A program made the position numbers and the translations under genes. Below the pieces are notes generated by a model. That model did no database searches and had not been told where the DNA came from. It saw only the letters and a program-made list of their open reading frames with translations. Positions 6,451-14,684 of a DNA stretch of 16,019 nucleotides are shown here, one piece after another. The stretch comes from Deltaproteobacteria bacterium (GTDB lineage Bacteria > Chloroflexota > Dehalococcoidia > Dehalococcoidales > BS750m-G39). Location: positions 1 to 16,019 of the forward strand of contig JABMRW010000013.1 in assembly GCA_013202445.1 (NCBI GenBank), in the 5' to 3' direction. Every line of letters begins with the position of its first letter. Within the stretch, counting starts at the first letter, position 1.

Positions 6451-7293
6451 TCACTCCCTGTCGCCCAGCACCGCCACCCCCAAAACCCGGGGGCCGACAT
6501 GCGCCCCCACTACCGGGCTGACCCTAGAGCGGTAGATGGTCTCCCCGGGGAACCGGGACTGGAGCCGAAGAGCCAGCTCGTCGGCCTCATCGGGGGTGGT
6601 GGCATGCTCCACCCCTATCCCATCGATTTTGGTAAAGCCGTCGGCAAAATCATATAAGTAGTCTATTGCCCTGGCGCGGGAGTGCTCCCGGGCGAAGGGA
6701 TAGACCTCGCCGTCCCTGATACCTAAAATAGGGCTCACCTTGAGCACCGTGCCCAGAAAGGTCTTGGCCTTGCCGATGCGCCCGCCCCGCCTGAGATACT
6801 CCAGAGTGCCGAAAGCCATACGGCCATGCGCCCGGGGTATGTTGTTACGAACACCCTCCATAATTTTATCCAGTTTAGCCCCGTCTTGAGCGGCCTTGGC
6901 CGCCGCTATAACTATCAGCCCCTGCACCATAATCACCGACAGGGAATCAATCACCTCTACCCGGCACTTCTTCTTCATCCGCTCCCTGGCCAGCAGGGCG
7001 GTATCGTAGCTGGCGGTGAGCTTGTGGGAGCTGGTAATGACCAGAATGTCCCCGGTCTCTTCGGCCACCTTATCATAGGTATCGGCGAAGTGGCCCAGCG
7101 GGGGCACGATGGTGGCGGGGTAAATCTTGCTGGCAGCCAGCTTATCGTAGAACTGCTCGGTGGTCAGGTCAACGCCGTCGCGGTAGTTTATATTGCCGAA
7201 GATAACGTTTATCGGGATTACCGTAATCCCCAGCTCTTCGGCTAGCTCGGCGGGTATGTCACCCAGGCTATCGGTAATAATCTTGACCGTCAT
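6451..7293 (-). CDS. DegV family protein, probable fatty-acid-binding FakB-like subunit
   Basis: A 280-residue DegV-fold protein. DegV proteins bind a single fatty acid; in Firmicutes (FakB) they present it to the kinase FakA. Seen here: IITDSLGDIPAELAEELGI (5-23), Thr61 in the motif that is normally T-S-Q-P-S but here T-I-V-P-P, a Ser pair (88-89), the signature LEYLRRGGRIGKAK (164-177), and GAHVGPRVLG (263-272) with His265, equivalent to the His that contacts the bound acyl carboxylate. The LSGTY-like element is altered to LTASY. Ligand preference cannot be read from sequence. It lies 15 bp after the FakA-like gene and 3 bp before recG, which strongly supports a FakA/FakB pair. ATG start, with a GGGGGTGG site upstream. 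Confidence 0.93.
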   Translation of the reverse strand: MTVKIITDSLGDIPAELAEELGITVIPINVIFGNINYRDGVDLTTEQFYDKLAASKIYPATIVPPLGHFADTYDKVAEETGDILVITSSHKLTASYDTALLARERMKKKCRVEVIDSLSVIMVQGLIVIAAAKAAQDGAKLDKIMEGVRNNIPRAHGRMAFGTLEYLRRGGRIGKAKTFLGTVLKVSPILGIRDGEVYPFAREHSRARAIDYLYDFADGFTKIDGIGVEHATTPDEADELALRLQSRFPGETIYRSRVSPVVGAHVGPRVLGVAVLGDRE

Positions 7294-7308
7294 AATAAAA
7301 CCACCCCC

Positions 7309-8946
7309 TTACTCTACGGAAGCGATATAGTTATAGTGAGGCTGGCCGCCCTGTACTACCTCGACCTGAAGCTGGGGATAGCGCTCTCGGATAGACGCCG
7401 CCGTCTGCTCCGCCTCGGCCGACTTGGTGTCCGCCCCGTAATATATGGTGACCACCTCGGCTTTATCCGGCTCTACCCTCTCCAGCACCTCGTTGAGAAC
7501 CTCGTCCGTTTTATCGCCCACCGCCACCAGGTCTCCGTCCAGGAAGCCGATGGCCTGGTTCTTCTTGATGTCCAGCCCGCCCAGCCGGGTGGCCCGCACC
7601 GCCCGGGTAACCTCAATAGACTTTACCTCCAAATGCGCCTGGTACATACTCACGGTGTTGGTCTCCAGGTCAGCTTCGTAATCAAATGCCAGAAGGGCGG
7701 CTACCCCCTGCGGAATGGTCCTAGTGGGCACCACATGAATCTTCTTCTTGGTCAGCGACGGCACCTGCTCGGCGGTGAGGACAATATTCTTGTTGTTTGG
7801 CAGGATGATGACCTTCTCCGAGGGGACAGCTTCCACCGCCTGGAGCAAATCCTTGGTGCTGGGGTTCATCGTCTGGCCGCCGGGAACGATAATGGTCGTT
7901 CCCAGGCTGGTGAAAACCTGGCTCAAGCCATCCCCAACCACCACCGCCACAATAGCCGTGTCCACCTCCGGCATGCGCTCCTTCTGCATCTCTAAAAAGT
8001 CGCGGTACTGCTCGTCCATATTGCGTATATTAATCTGGTGTAAAGTTCCCAGTGGGTTAACGTAGTGCATGATATCGCCGGGGTCCAGGCTGTGAATGTG
8101 AACCCTGACCGCCGATTCGTCGCCGATGACAATCACCGACAGCCCCTTCTTCTCCAGCCGCTTGCGGAGCTTTTCCGGGTCAAGCTTGGCGCCCTTGATG
8201 ACAAAGTTGGTGCAGTAGCCGTAGGGCACCTCGTCCTCCGCACCCACCATCTGGGGAACCTTGGTGGTGAGGGGTATGCTGCTGGCTATCATCCAGGGAC
8301 GACGCAGTTTAAGCTGTTCGGTCTCGCCTTTAAGATAGTGGAGGGCGCCCTCCAGTATGGTATAGAGGCCCTGCCCCCCGGCATCCACCACCCCGGACTC
8401 CTTGAGCACGGGCAGCAGGGTGGGGGTGTTGGCTACCGACTCCTTGGCGGCTTCCACGGTGGCTTCCATGACCGAGATGACGTCATTACTGACATCGGCG
8501 GCGTGGGACTTGGCCGCCTCGGCCGCCTCCCTCATTACGGTGAGGATAGTCCCCTCCACCGGGTTACTCAAACCGTTATAGGCCGTCCTGGAGGCCAGCA
8601 GGAGGCATTCCACCAGGTCGGCGCCGTTCATGGTGTCCTTTCCGTCCAGGCCCTGAGCCAGGCCGGCCCATATCTGGGACAGGATGACGCCGCTGTTGCC
8701 CCTTGCCCCTATCAGCGCCCCCCGGGCTATGGCCTGGGCCACCCCCGAGACGCTGTTATTAGCCATCTGATAGGATTCCTCAATGGAGGAACGCATGGTG
8801 AGCAGCATGTTGGTGCCGGTATCGCCATCGGGGACGGGGAAAACATTGAGGGCGTCAACATCGGCGGCGCTCTTCTCCAGCCAGCCGGTGGCGGCGGTGA
8901 ACATCTCCCGCAAATCTTTACCGCTGATGGATTTAGCCTCTGCCAT
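7309..8946 (-). CDS. FakA-like DhaL (DAK2) domain kinase
   Basis: A 545-residue YloV/FakA-type protein; FakA phosphorylates a fatty acid held by FakB to acyl phosphate for phospholipid synthesis. The N-terminal DhaL domain (about 8-210) carries NVFPVPDGDTGTN (34-46), where the Asp residues bind Mg-ATP, plus GARGNSGVILSQ (80-91), SNPVEGTILTVMR (127-139) and SGVVDAGGQGL (184-194). The middle domain has GYCTNFVIKG (243-252) and VHIHS (282-286), whose Cys245, His283 and His285 match the structural zinc site described for FakA. The C-terminal domain (about 325-545) is the FakB-binding part. Length fits the family. ATG start with AAGGA eight bases upstream. First gene of the fakA-degV-recG operon, driven by the strong promoter at 8998-9026. 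Older labels are DAK phosphatase or dihydroxyacetone kinase-like. Confidence 0.94.
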   Translation of the reverse strand: MAEAKSISGKDLREMFTAATGWLEKSAADVDALNVFPVPDGDTGTNMLLTMRSSIEESYQMANNSVSGVAQAIARGALIGARGNSGVILSQIWAGLAQGLDGKDTMNGADLVECLLLASRTAYNGLSNPVEGTILTVMREAAEAAKSHAADVSNDVISVMEATVEAAKESVANTPTLLPVLKESGVVDAGGQGLYTILEGALHYLKGETEQLKLRRPWMIASSIPLTTKVPQMVGAEDEVPYGYCTNFVIKGAKLDPEKLRKRLEKKGLSVIVIGDESAVRVHIHSLDPGDIMHYVNPLGTLHQINIRNMDEQYRDFLEMQKERMPEVDTAIVAVVVGDGLSQVFTSLGTTIIVPGGQTMNPSTKDLLQAVEAVPSEKVIILPNNKNIVLTAEQVPSLTKKKIHVVPTRTIPQGVAALLAFDYEADLETNTVSMYQAHLEVKSIEVTRAVRATRLGGLDIKKNQAIGFLDGDLVAVGDKTDEVLNEVLERVEPDKAEVVTIYYGADTKSAEAEQTAASIRERYPQLQVEVVQGGQPHYNYIASVE

Positions 8947-8957
8947 CTATCTCATCC

Positions 8958-8986
8958 TTGCCACCTGGGGCCGGCTGTGCTAATAT
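8958..8986 (+). promoter_or_regulatory. Candidate rpmB promoter
   Basis: TTGCCA (8958-8963), a 17-bp spacer and TAATAT (8981-8986) preceded by an extended -10 TGC (8978-8980). The predicted start is near 8993, giving a leader of about 46 nt. It faces the fakA promoter, with 11 bp between the two -10 boxes. Confidence 0.6.
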
Positions 8987-8997
8987 TTATGGACGGA

Positions 8998-9026
8998 ATT
9001 CTACCCTAAATCGGCCCATTAGTCAA
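8998..9026 (-). promoter_or_regulatory. Candidate fakA-degV-recG operon promoter
   Basis: On the - strand TTGACT (9026-9021), exactly 17 bp, then TAGAAT (9003-8998): five of six matches in each box, the best promoter in the window. The predicted start is near 8991, with a leader of about 45 nt. Its -35 overlaps the rpmB ribosome site (AAGGAG, 9026-9031) by one base pair and lies in the rpmB leader. Confidence 0.7.
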
Positions 9027-9038
9027 AGGAGAAAGAAC

Positions 9039-9242
9039 TTGAAGTGCGATATCTGTGGCAAAACACCTCAATTCGGTCATAATGTGAGCCACTCTAAACG
9101 GCATACCAACCGCCAGTGGACGCCCAATATACACCCTGTTACCTTAACCATCGATGGTAAGCCCAAAAAGATGAAGCTCTGTACCCGCTGCCTGCGCACC
9201 CAGCACAAGCTGGCTAAACTAAGCTCGCCCTCAGCTCCCTAA
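9039..9242 (+). CDS. rpmB: 50S ribosomal protein L28
   Basis: A 67-residue L28 of the large ribosomal subunit. It begins KCDICGKTPQFGHNVSHS, continues with RQWTPNIHPV and IDGKPKKMKLCTRCLRT, the full L28 pattern, and keeps both Cys pairs (CDIC, CTRC) of the zinc-binding form. The start is TTG at 9039, seven bases after AAGGAG (9026-9031); an upstream in-frame TTG at 8958 lies inside the promoter and is rejected. It is the only + strand gene between two large - strand operons and has its own promoter. Its last 29 bp overlap the 3' end of rpe on the other strand, so the two transcripts are complementary at their ends. No terminator hairpin was seen just after it. Confidence 0.95.
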   Translation: MKCDICGKTPQFGHNVSHSKRHTNRQWTPNIHPVTLTIDGKPKKMKLCTRCLRTQHKLAKLSSPSAP

Positions 9243-9885
9243 GGGCTTGAGCTACCGTCTGCCCCGAACCGAATACCGCCGCCCCGGCTACCAGCACCCT
9301 GGCTCCCGCCTTGACCACCCCTGGAGCGACTTCAACATTGATGCCACCGTCCACCTCTAATTCGGCGGGTAAATTTTTATCATCCAGCTCCGCCCTTAAA
9401 CCGGCTATCTTGCCCAGCATCGATTCAATGAAGGGCTGGCCGCCGTAGCCGGGATTGACCGTCATCACCAAAAGTAAGTCTATTTCCGGCAGTATTTTGC
9501 TGACGGCGCTTGCCGGCGTCTCCGGATTAAGAGAAACCCCCGCTTTAACCCCCAAATCCTTGATTGACTGCACCACCTGCTTGATATTGGGGCAGGTCTC
9601 TATATGTACAGTTATAATATCGGCGCCGGCCTGAGCGAACTGGGCAATCTGCCGTTCCGGAGTTTCAATCATGAGGTGGACATCAAGGGGGAGGCCGGTC
9701 CATTTACGGATGGCCGCCACCACCTGAGCGCCTATGGTTATGGGTGGGACGAACTGCCCGTCCATGACATCTATATGGATATAGTCGGCGCCGGCGTTAG
9801 CCGCTTCGGCAACCTGTTCGCCGAGGCGGGCGAAATCGGCGGAGAGGATGGAGGGGGCGAGCTTTACCTCCACCTTAGTTCCCAC
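9214..9885 (-). CDS. rpe: Ribulose-phosphate 3-epimerase
   Basis: A 223-residue TIM-barrel enzyme interconverting ribulose 5-phosphate and xylulose 5-phosphate in the pentose phosphate pathway. Family motifs: APSILSADFARLG (10-22), DYIHIDVMDGQFVPP (34-48) with metal ligands His37 and Asp39, DVHLMIETPE (68-77) with His70, MTVNPGYGGQPF (141-152), and EVDGGIN (177-183) with Asp179. Length is typical (about 220). The start is GTG at 9885, overlapping the argH end by 11 bp, with GGAG six bases upstream; another GTG at residue 5 is possible. The overlap implies co-translation with argH although rpe has no role in arginine synthesis. Last gene of the arg transcription unit; converges on rpmB. Confidence 0.97.
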   Translation of the reverse strand: MGTKVEVKLAPSILSADFARLGEQVAEAANAGADYIHIDVMDGQFVPPITIGAQVVAAIRKWTGLPLDVHLMIETPERQIAQFAQAGADIITVHIETCPNIKQVVQSIKDLGVKAGVSLNPETPASAVSKILPEIDLLLVMTVNPGYGGQPFIESMLGKIAGLRAELDDKNLPAELEVDGGINVEVAPGVVKAGARVLVAGAAVFGSGQTVAQALRELRASLV

Positions 9886-11257
9886 CCCTGGCTCCGATTG
9901 TTTTCCTGGCCGAGCTTAACGCCTTTTCTACCTGTCTGGGGGCGGTGCCGCCGGTGACATCGCGGGCGGCAATAGAGGATTCAACGGTTATTGAGAAAAC
10001 GTCTTTTTCAAACAATTTGGAGAACTTTTTATATTCGGTGAGGGTGAGTTTGCTAAACGGCTTATTCTGCTCGACAGCGTAGGTTACCAGTTTAGCCACC
10101 GCCTCGTGGGCGGGGCGGAAGGCCTCTCCCTTTTTAACCAGATAGTCGGCCAGGTCGGTGGCCAGGATATAGCCCTTCTCTACCGCCGCCCTGGCGTTTT
10201 CGGCGTTTACCTTGATGGTCTTGACCATGCCGCTGAAGACATTGAGCGTGGAGAGGAGGGTGTCCACGGTATCAAAGAAGCCCTCTTTATCCTCCTGCAA
10301 ATCACGGTTATAGGCCAGAGGCAGCGCCTTCATGGTGGTGAGTAAAGCCATCAGGTTGCCGTAGACGCGGCCCGTTTTGCCCCGCGCCAGCTCGGCGACA
10401 TCGGGGTTCTTCTTCTGGGGCATGATGCTGGAGCCGGTGGAGTAGGCTTCGTCAAGCTCAATAAAGCTAAACTCGGCCGACGACCATAAAATAATCTCCT
10501 CGGCTAATCTGGAGAGGTGCATCATACAGAAGCTGGCCGCCGCTTCGTACTCTAAAATAAAGTCCCGGTCCGAGACGGCGTCCAGGCTGTTCCGGCTCAC
10601 CTGGCTGAAACCGAGCTCTTTAGCTAAAAATTCGCGGTCAATATCATAGGCGACGCCGGCCAGTGCACCGCTGCCCAGCGGCATGACATCAACACGCTTT
10701 AAGCAGTCTATAAAGCGGGCGGTATCGCGCTGTAGCATCTCAAAATAGGCTAAAAGGTGGTGCGCTAAAAGCACCGGCTGTGCCGTCTGCAGGTGGGTAT
10801 AGCCGGGGACGATTACCTCTTTGTTGGCCCCGGCCAGGGCGACGAGCGCCTCCTGGAACCCGCCGAGTTCTACCAGGGTGTTGGCGACGGCGTCCCTGGC
10901 AAAGAGGCGCATATCCAGCGCCACCTGGTCGTTGCGGGAGCGGGCGGTGTGGAGCTTGCCGCCGACTTCGCCGACTTTCTCTATCAGGCGGGCTTCGATG
11001 TGCATGTGGATGTCTTCCAGTTCCGCCTTGAAGAGAAACTGGCCCAGGGCGAACTCCTCCTTGATACCGTTCAAGCCGATGACGATGGTTTCCGCCTCCT
11101 TGTCCGTGATAATGCCCTGCTTTGCCAGCATGCGGGCGTGGGCGATGCTGCCGGCGATGTCGTAGGGGTAGAGGCGCCAGTCATAGGGGATGGAGGCGGT
11201 GTACTGGTCTACTTTTTTATCCGCCGCCTTTTTAAAACGGCCCCTTATTTGGCTCAT
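9875..11257 (-). CDS. argH: Argininosuccinate lyase
   Basis: A 460-residue fumarase/aspartase-superfamily enzyme, active as a tetramer, that splits argininosuccinate into arginine and fumarate, the final arginine step. Seen: EDIHMHIEARLIEKVGE (81-97), HTARSRNDQV (103-112), PGYTHLQTAQP (151-161) with the conserved Thr-His pair at 154-155, and the superfamily signature GSSIMPQKKNPD (275-286) that carries the catalytic serine on a mobile loop. Length matches the family. The ATG at 11257 lies one base after the argG stop, with an AAGG-type ribosome site in the end of argG, so the pair is translationally coupled; its own end overlaps rpe by 11 bp. Confidence 0.98.
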   Translation of the reverse strand: MSQIRGRFKKAADKKVDQYTASIPYDWRLYPYDIAGSIAHARMLAKQGIITDKEAETIVIGLNGIKEEFALGQFLFKAELEDIHMHIEARLIEKVGEVGGKLHTARSRNDQVALDMRLFARDAVANTLVELGGFQEALVALAGANKEVIVPGYTHLQTAQPVLLAHHLLAYFEMLQRDTARFIDCLKRVDVMPLGSGALAGVAYDIDREFLAKELGFSQVSRNSLDAVSDRDFILEYEAAASFCMMHLSRLAEEIILWSSAEFSFIELDEAYSTGSSIMPQKKNPDVAELARGKTGRVYGNLMALLTTMKALPLAYNRDLQEDKEGFFDTVDTLLSTLNVFSGMVKTIKVNAENARAAVEKGYILATDLADYLVKKGEAFRPAHEAVAKLVTYAVEQNKPFSKLTLTEYKKFSKLFEKDVFSITVESSIAARDVTGGTAPRQVEKALSSARKTIGARGGN

Positions 11258-11258
11258 T

Positions 11259-12467
<1,209 letters not shown>

Positions 12468-12479
12468 GATAAATCTCCG

Positions 12480-13667
12480 TTATTTTGCTATACTAACCAG
12501 CGCTTCATCCAGTATACCTAAAGCCTCATCGACCTCTTTCTTGCCGATAATTAGCGGGGGTATAAAGCGCAGGGTGTTGGGCTTGAGTTGATTGACCAGC
12601 AGGCCCCTCTCAAGACAAGCCGTCAGCAGCGCCGGGGCGATGTCGCTGTTAAACTCCAGCGCCACCAGCAGTCCCCGCCCCCTGATATCGGTGATGGAGG
12701 GGAACTTCGGCTTCATCTTCTCCAACCCGTCGATAAGATACTGCCCCACCTCTTTCACCCTGCCGGCGATATTGTTATCGATAACGAACTTTACCGTGGC
12801 GTAGCCGGCGGCGCAGGCCAGTGGATTGCCCCCGAAAGTAGAGCCGTGCTCGCCGGGGGCGAACACCGAGGCTTTTTCTTTGGCTAAAATAGCCCCGATT
12901 GGCACGCCGCTGGCCAGACCCTTGGCCAGGGTCATTATATCAGGTTCAACGCCATATTGCTCGTAGGCGAAGAGCGTTCCCGTCCTGCCCACGCCGGTCT
13001 GAATCTCGTCTAAAATAAGCAGGATGCCCTTCTGGTCGCACCATTTACGTACGGCGGGCAGATAGCCTTCGTCGGGGAAGTTAACCCCGCCTTCGCCCTG
13101 GATAGGCTCCAGCATCACGGCGCAGGTGCGCTCCGTAGTGGCCGACTTTATAGCTTCAATGTTATTAAATTCCACATTGACGAAGCCGGTGGGGAGGGGT
13201 GGATAGGACTGCTGGAACTTGGGCTGGCCGGTAGCCGCCACCATGGCCAGGGTACGCCCGTGAAAGGAGCTAAAGGTGCTCATGACCTCGTAGGCACCCT
13301 TTAAGTTGAGCTGGCCGTAGCGGCGAGCCAGCTTGACCGCCCCCTCGTTGGCCTCGGCGCCGCTGTTGCCGAAGAAGACCCTGTCCAGGCAGCTGTTTTC
13401 CACCAGAAGCTGCGCCAGCTGGAGCTGGGGGACGGTGTAGAACTGGTTGGAGGTCTGGATGAGCAGATTGGCCTGCTCGGTCAGCGCCCTGGTTACCGCC
13501 GGGTGGCAGTGCCCCAGAGTGGTCACCGCCCAGCCGCCGACAAAGTCCAGGTACTGCTTGCCCTCATCACCCCAGACATAGGGCCCCTTGCCCTTGACAA
13601 TGGTCAGCGGGACGCGCTCGAAGGTATTCATGTAGTATTTTTTCTCTATTTCCTGCCAGTTGGTCAT
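12480..13667 (-). CDS. argD: Acetylornithine aminotransferase
   Basis: A 395-residue class III PLP aminotransferase converting N-acetylglutamate semialdehyde to N-acetylornithine with glutamate as donor. Motifs: GGWAVTTLGHCHP (44-56), FFGNSGAEANEGAVKLAR (98-115) binding the PLP phosphate, SSFHGRT (133-139), the class III signature LILDEIQTGVGRTG (217-230) and the PLP lysine in LAKGLASGVP (Lys249). Related enzymes (ornithine or 4-aminobutyrate aminotransferases) share these motifs; the arg neighbourhood decides the name. ATG at 13667 with AGGA eight bases upstream. It is separated from argB by 222 bp that hold a repeat copy and a possible promoter, so argD-argG-argH-rpe may be expressed partly independently of argJ-argB. 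Confidence 0.96.
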   Translation of the reverse strand: MTNWQEIEKKYYMNTFERVPLTIVKGKGPYVWGDEGKQYLDFVGGWAVTTLGHCHPAVTRALTEQANLLIQTSNQFYTVPQLQLAQLLVENSCLDRVFFGNSGAEANEGAVKLARRYGQLNLKGAYEVMSTFSSFHGRTLAMVAATGQPKFQQSYPPLPTGFVNVEFNNIEAIKSATTERTCAVMLEPIQGEGGVNFPDEGYLPAVRKWCDQKGILLILDEIQTGVGRTGTLFAYEQYGVEPDIMTLAKGLASGVPIGAILAKEKASVFAPGEHGSTFGGNPLACAAGYATVKFVIDNNIAGRVKEVGQYLIDGLEKMKPKFPSITDIRGRGLLVALEFNSDIAPALLTACLERGLLVNQLKPNTLRFIPPLIIGKKEVDEALGILDEALVSIAK

Positions 13668-13696
13668 TTTTGTTTTCCTATCTGGTGGGAGTTTCT

Positions 13697-13725
13697 ACTT
13701 TACCCCTTATACCTTTACTTAGCAA
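13697..13725 (-). promoter_or_regulatory. Possible internal promoter before argD
   Basis: On the - strand TTGCTA (13725-13720), 17 bp, TAAAGT (13702-13697): four of six matches in each box with ideal spacing. The -35 lies at the edge of the repeat copy. A start near 13690 would give a 20-nt leader to argD. It is plausible because argD is otherwise far from argB, but the match is modest. Confidence 0.35.
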
Positions 13726-13880
13726 CCCTCCCCCTGTATCCCCCTCCCTTGCAAGGGAGGGGGAAGGGTTTTTTATATGAGAGGGGCTTCGCCCCTCTTT
13801 AACTCCCTATATTTTACTCTTCCTTATAAAGGCGGTGGGCGGGAATAGATATAATCGGGGGAGGCTCCGCCCCTTTAAAA
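13715..13880 (+). repeat. Intergenic multi-hairpin repeat, copy 2, between argB and argD
   Basis: Same orientation and order as copy 1: start ACTTAGCAACC, hairpin A (12-bp stem TCCCCCTCCCTT at 13739-13750 with 13753-13764, then six T at 13769-13774), hairpin B (AGAGGGGC at 13780-13787 with 13791-13798, loop TTC), and the tail GGGCGGGAATAGATATAA (13837-13854). The A stem is identical to copy 1 and only its loop differs (GC against AC). The hairpin C of copy 1 is missing; a GGAGGCTCC-type partial palindrome lies at 13860-13868. It interrupts the arg cluster without damaging either gene. Confidence 0.75.
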
Positions 13881-13889
13881 ATCTCTTCT

Positions 13890-14681
13890 TTATTTCTTTA
13901 TTGTAGTGCCGCCGCCCTTGCCGTTAATGTCATCAAGGAGGGCGTGCGACTGCCTGCCGTCAACGATGATGCAGGATGCCGAAGCCCCCGATATAGCCCT
14001 CAGGCAGGCTTTAATCTTGGGAATCATCCCCCCCGACGCCGTGCCCGAAGCCATCAGAGCCTCGGCCTCACCGGGGGAAAGATGAGAAAGCAGATTACCG
14101 GAATGGTCGGAAACACCGGCGACATCGGTCAGGAAGACCAGCTTTTCGGCGCCGATAGCGGCGGCAATCTCGCCGGCGACGATATCGGCATTTATATTGA
14201 GCACGCGGGGGGCCTTCTCCGCCTTAACGTCGATGGCGATGGGCGCCACCACCGGTATATAGCCGGCCTGAAGCAGCGCCTCCAGGGGGGCGGGGTTGAT
14301 TTTGACCACATCGCCCACATAGCCCAGTTCCTTATTCTTAATTTTTCCCTGGATTAAAGCCCCGTCAACGCCGCAGATGCCTACAGCCATGCCGCCGCGG
14401 GCGTTGATATCGGCGACGATTTCTTTATTGACCACCCCCACCAGCACCGAGACCACCACCTCAAGGGTCTGTTCGTCAGTAACGCGCTCGCCGTTGATAA
14501 AGCGGGTTTCAATGCCGCGCTTTTCCAGCCGGCTGGTTATCACCTTGCCGCCGCCGTGGACTATCACCAGCGACCTGCCCCGCTCCTGCAGGGCGACGAT
14601 ATCAGCGATGGTAGTATCGTGGCTGCCTAAAGTGGCGCCGCCTATCTTGATTACAACTGCCTTATCCAATTTACTCCCCAT
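13890..14681 (-). CDS. argB: Acetylglutamate kinase
   Basis: A 263-residue amino-acid-kinase-family enzyme phosphorylating N-acetylglutamate to N-acetylglutamyl phosphate. Seen: VVIKIGGATL (9-18) with Lys12, VIVHGGGK (39-46), RFINGERVTDE (60-70) with the substrate-binding Arg67, VLNINADIVAGEIA (160-173) with Asn162 and Asp166, and GGMIPK (217-222) with the transition-state Lys222. The ATG at 14681 lies three bases after the argJ stop, and that TAA is in frame, so the protein cannot extend further upstream. There is no clear ribosome site before it; coupling to argJ, or a TTG start at residue 5 after GGGGAG, are the alternatives. The N terminus is too short for the long N-helix of arginine-inhibited kinases. 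Confidence 0.97.
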   Translation of the reverse strand: MGSKLDKAVVIKIGGATLGSHDTTIADIVALQERGRSLVIVHGGGKVITSRLEKRGIETRFINGERVTDEQTLEVVVSVLVGVVNKEIVADINARGGMAVGICGVDGALIQGKIKNKELGYVGDVVKINPAPLEALLQAGYIPVVAPIAIDVKAEKAPRVLNINADIVAGEIAAAIGAEKLVFLTDVAGVSDHSGNLLSHLSPGEAEALMASGTASGGMIPKIKACLRAISGASASCIIVDGRQSHALLDDINGKGGGTTIKK

Positions 14682-14684
14682 ACT

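Noticed and set aside
8065..9009. 314-residue open frame on the + strand opposite the FakA-like gene
   Set aside because: It is the antisense of a clearly recognised conserved gene, has Gly/His/Gln-rich composition, no ribosome site and no recognisable domain. High G+C makes such long antisense frames common.
8958..9038. Longer L28 start at an upstream TTG
   Set aside because: It overlaps the promoter -35 and -10 boxes and has no ribosome site; TTG at 9039 has AAGGAG at good spacing.
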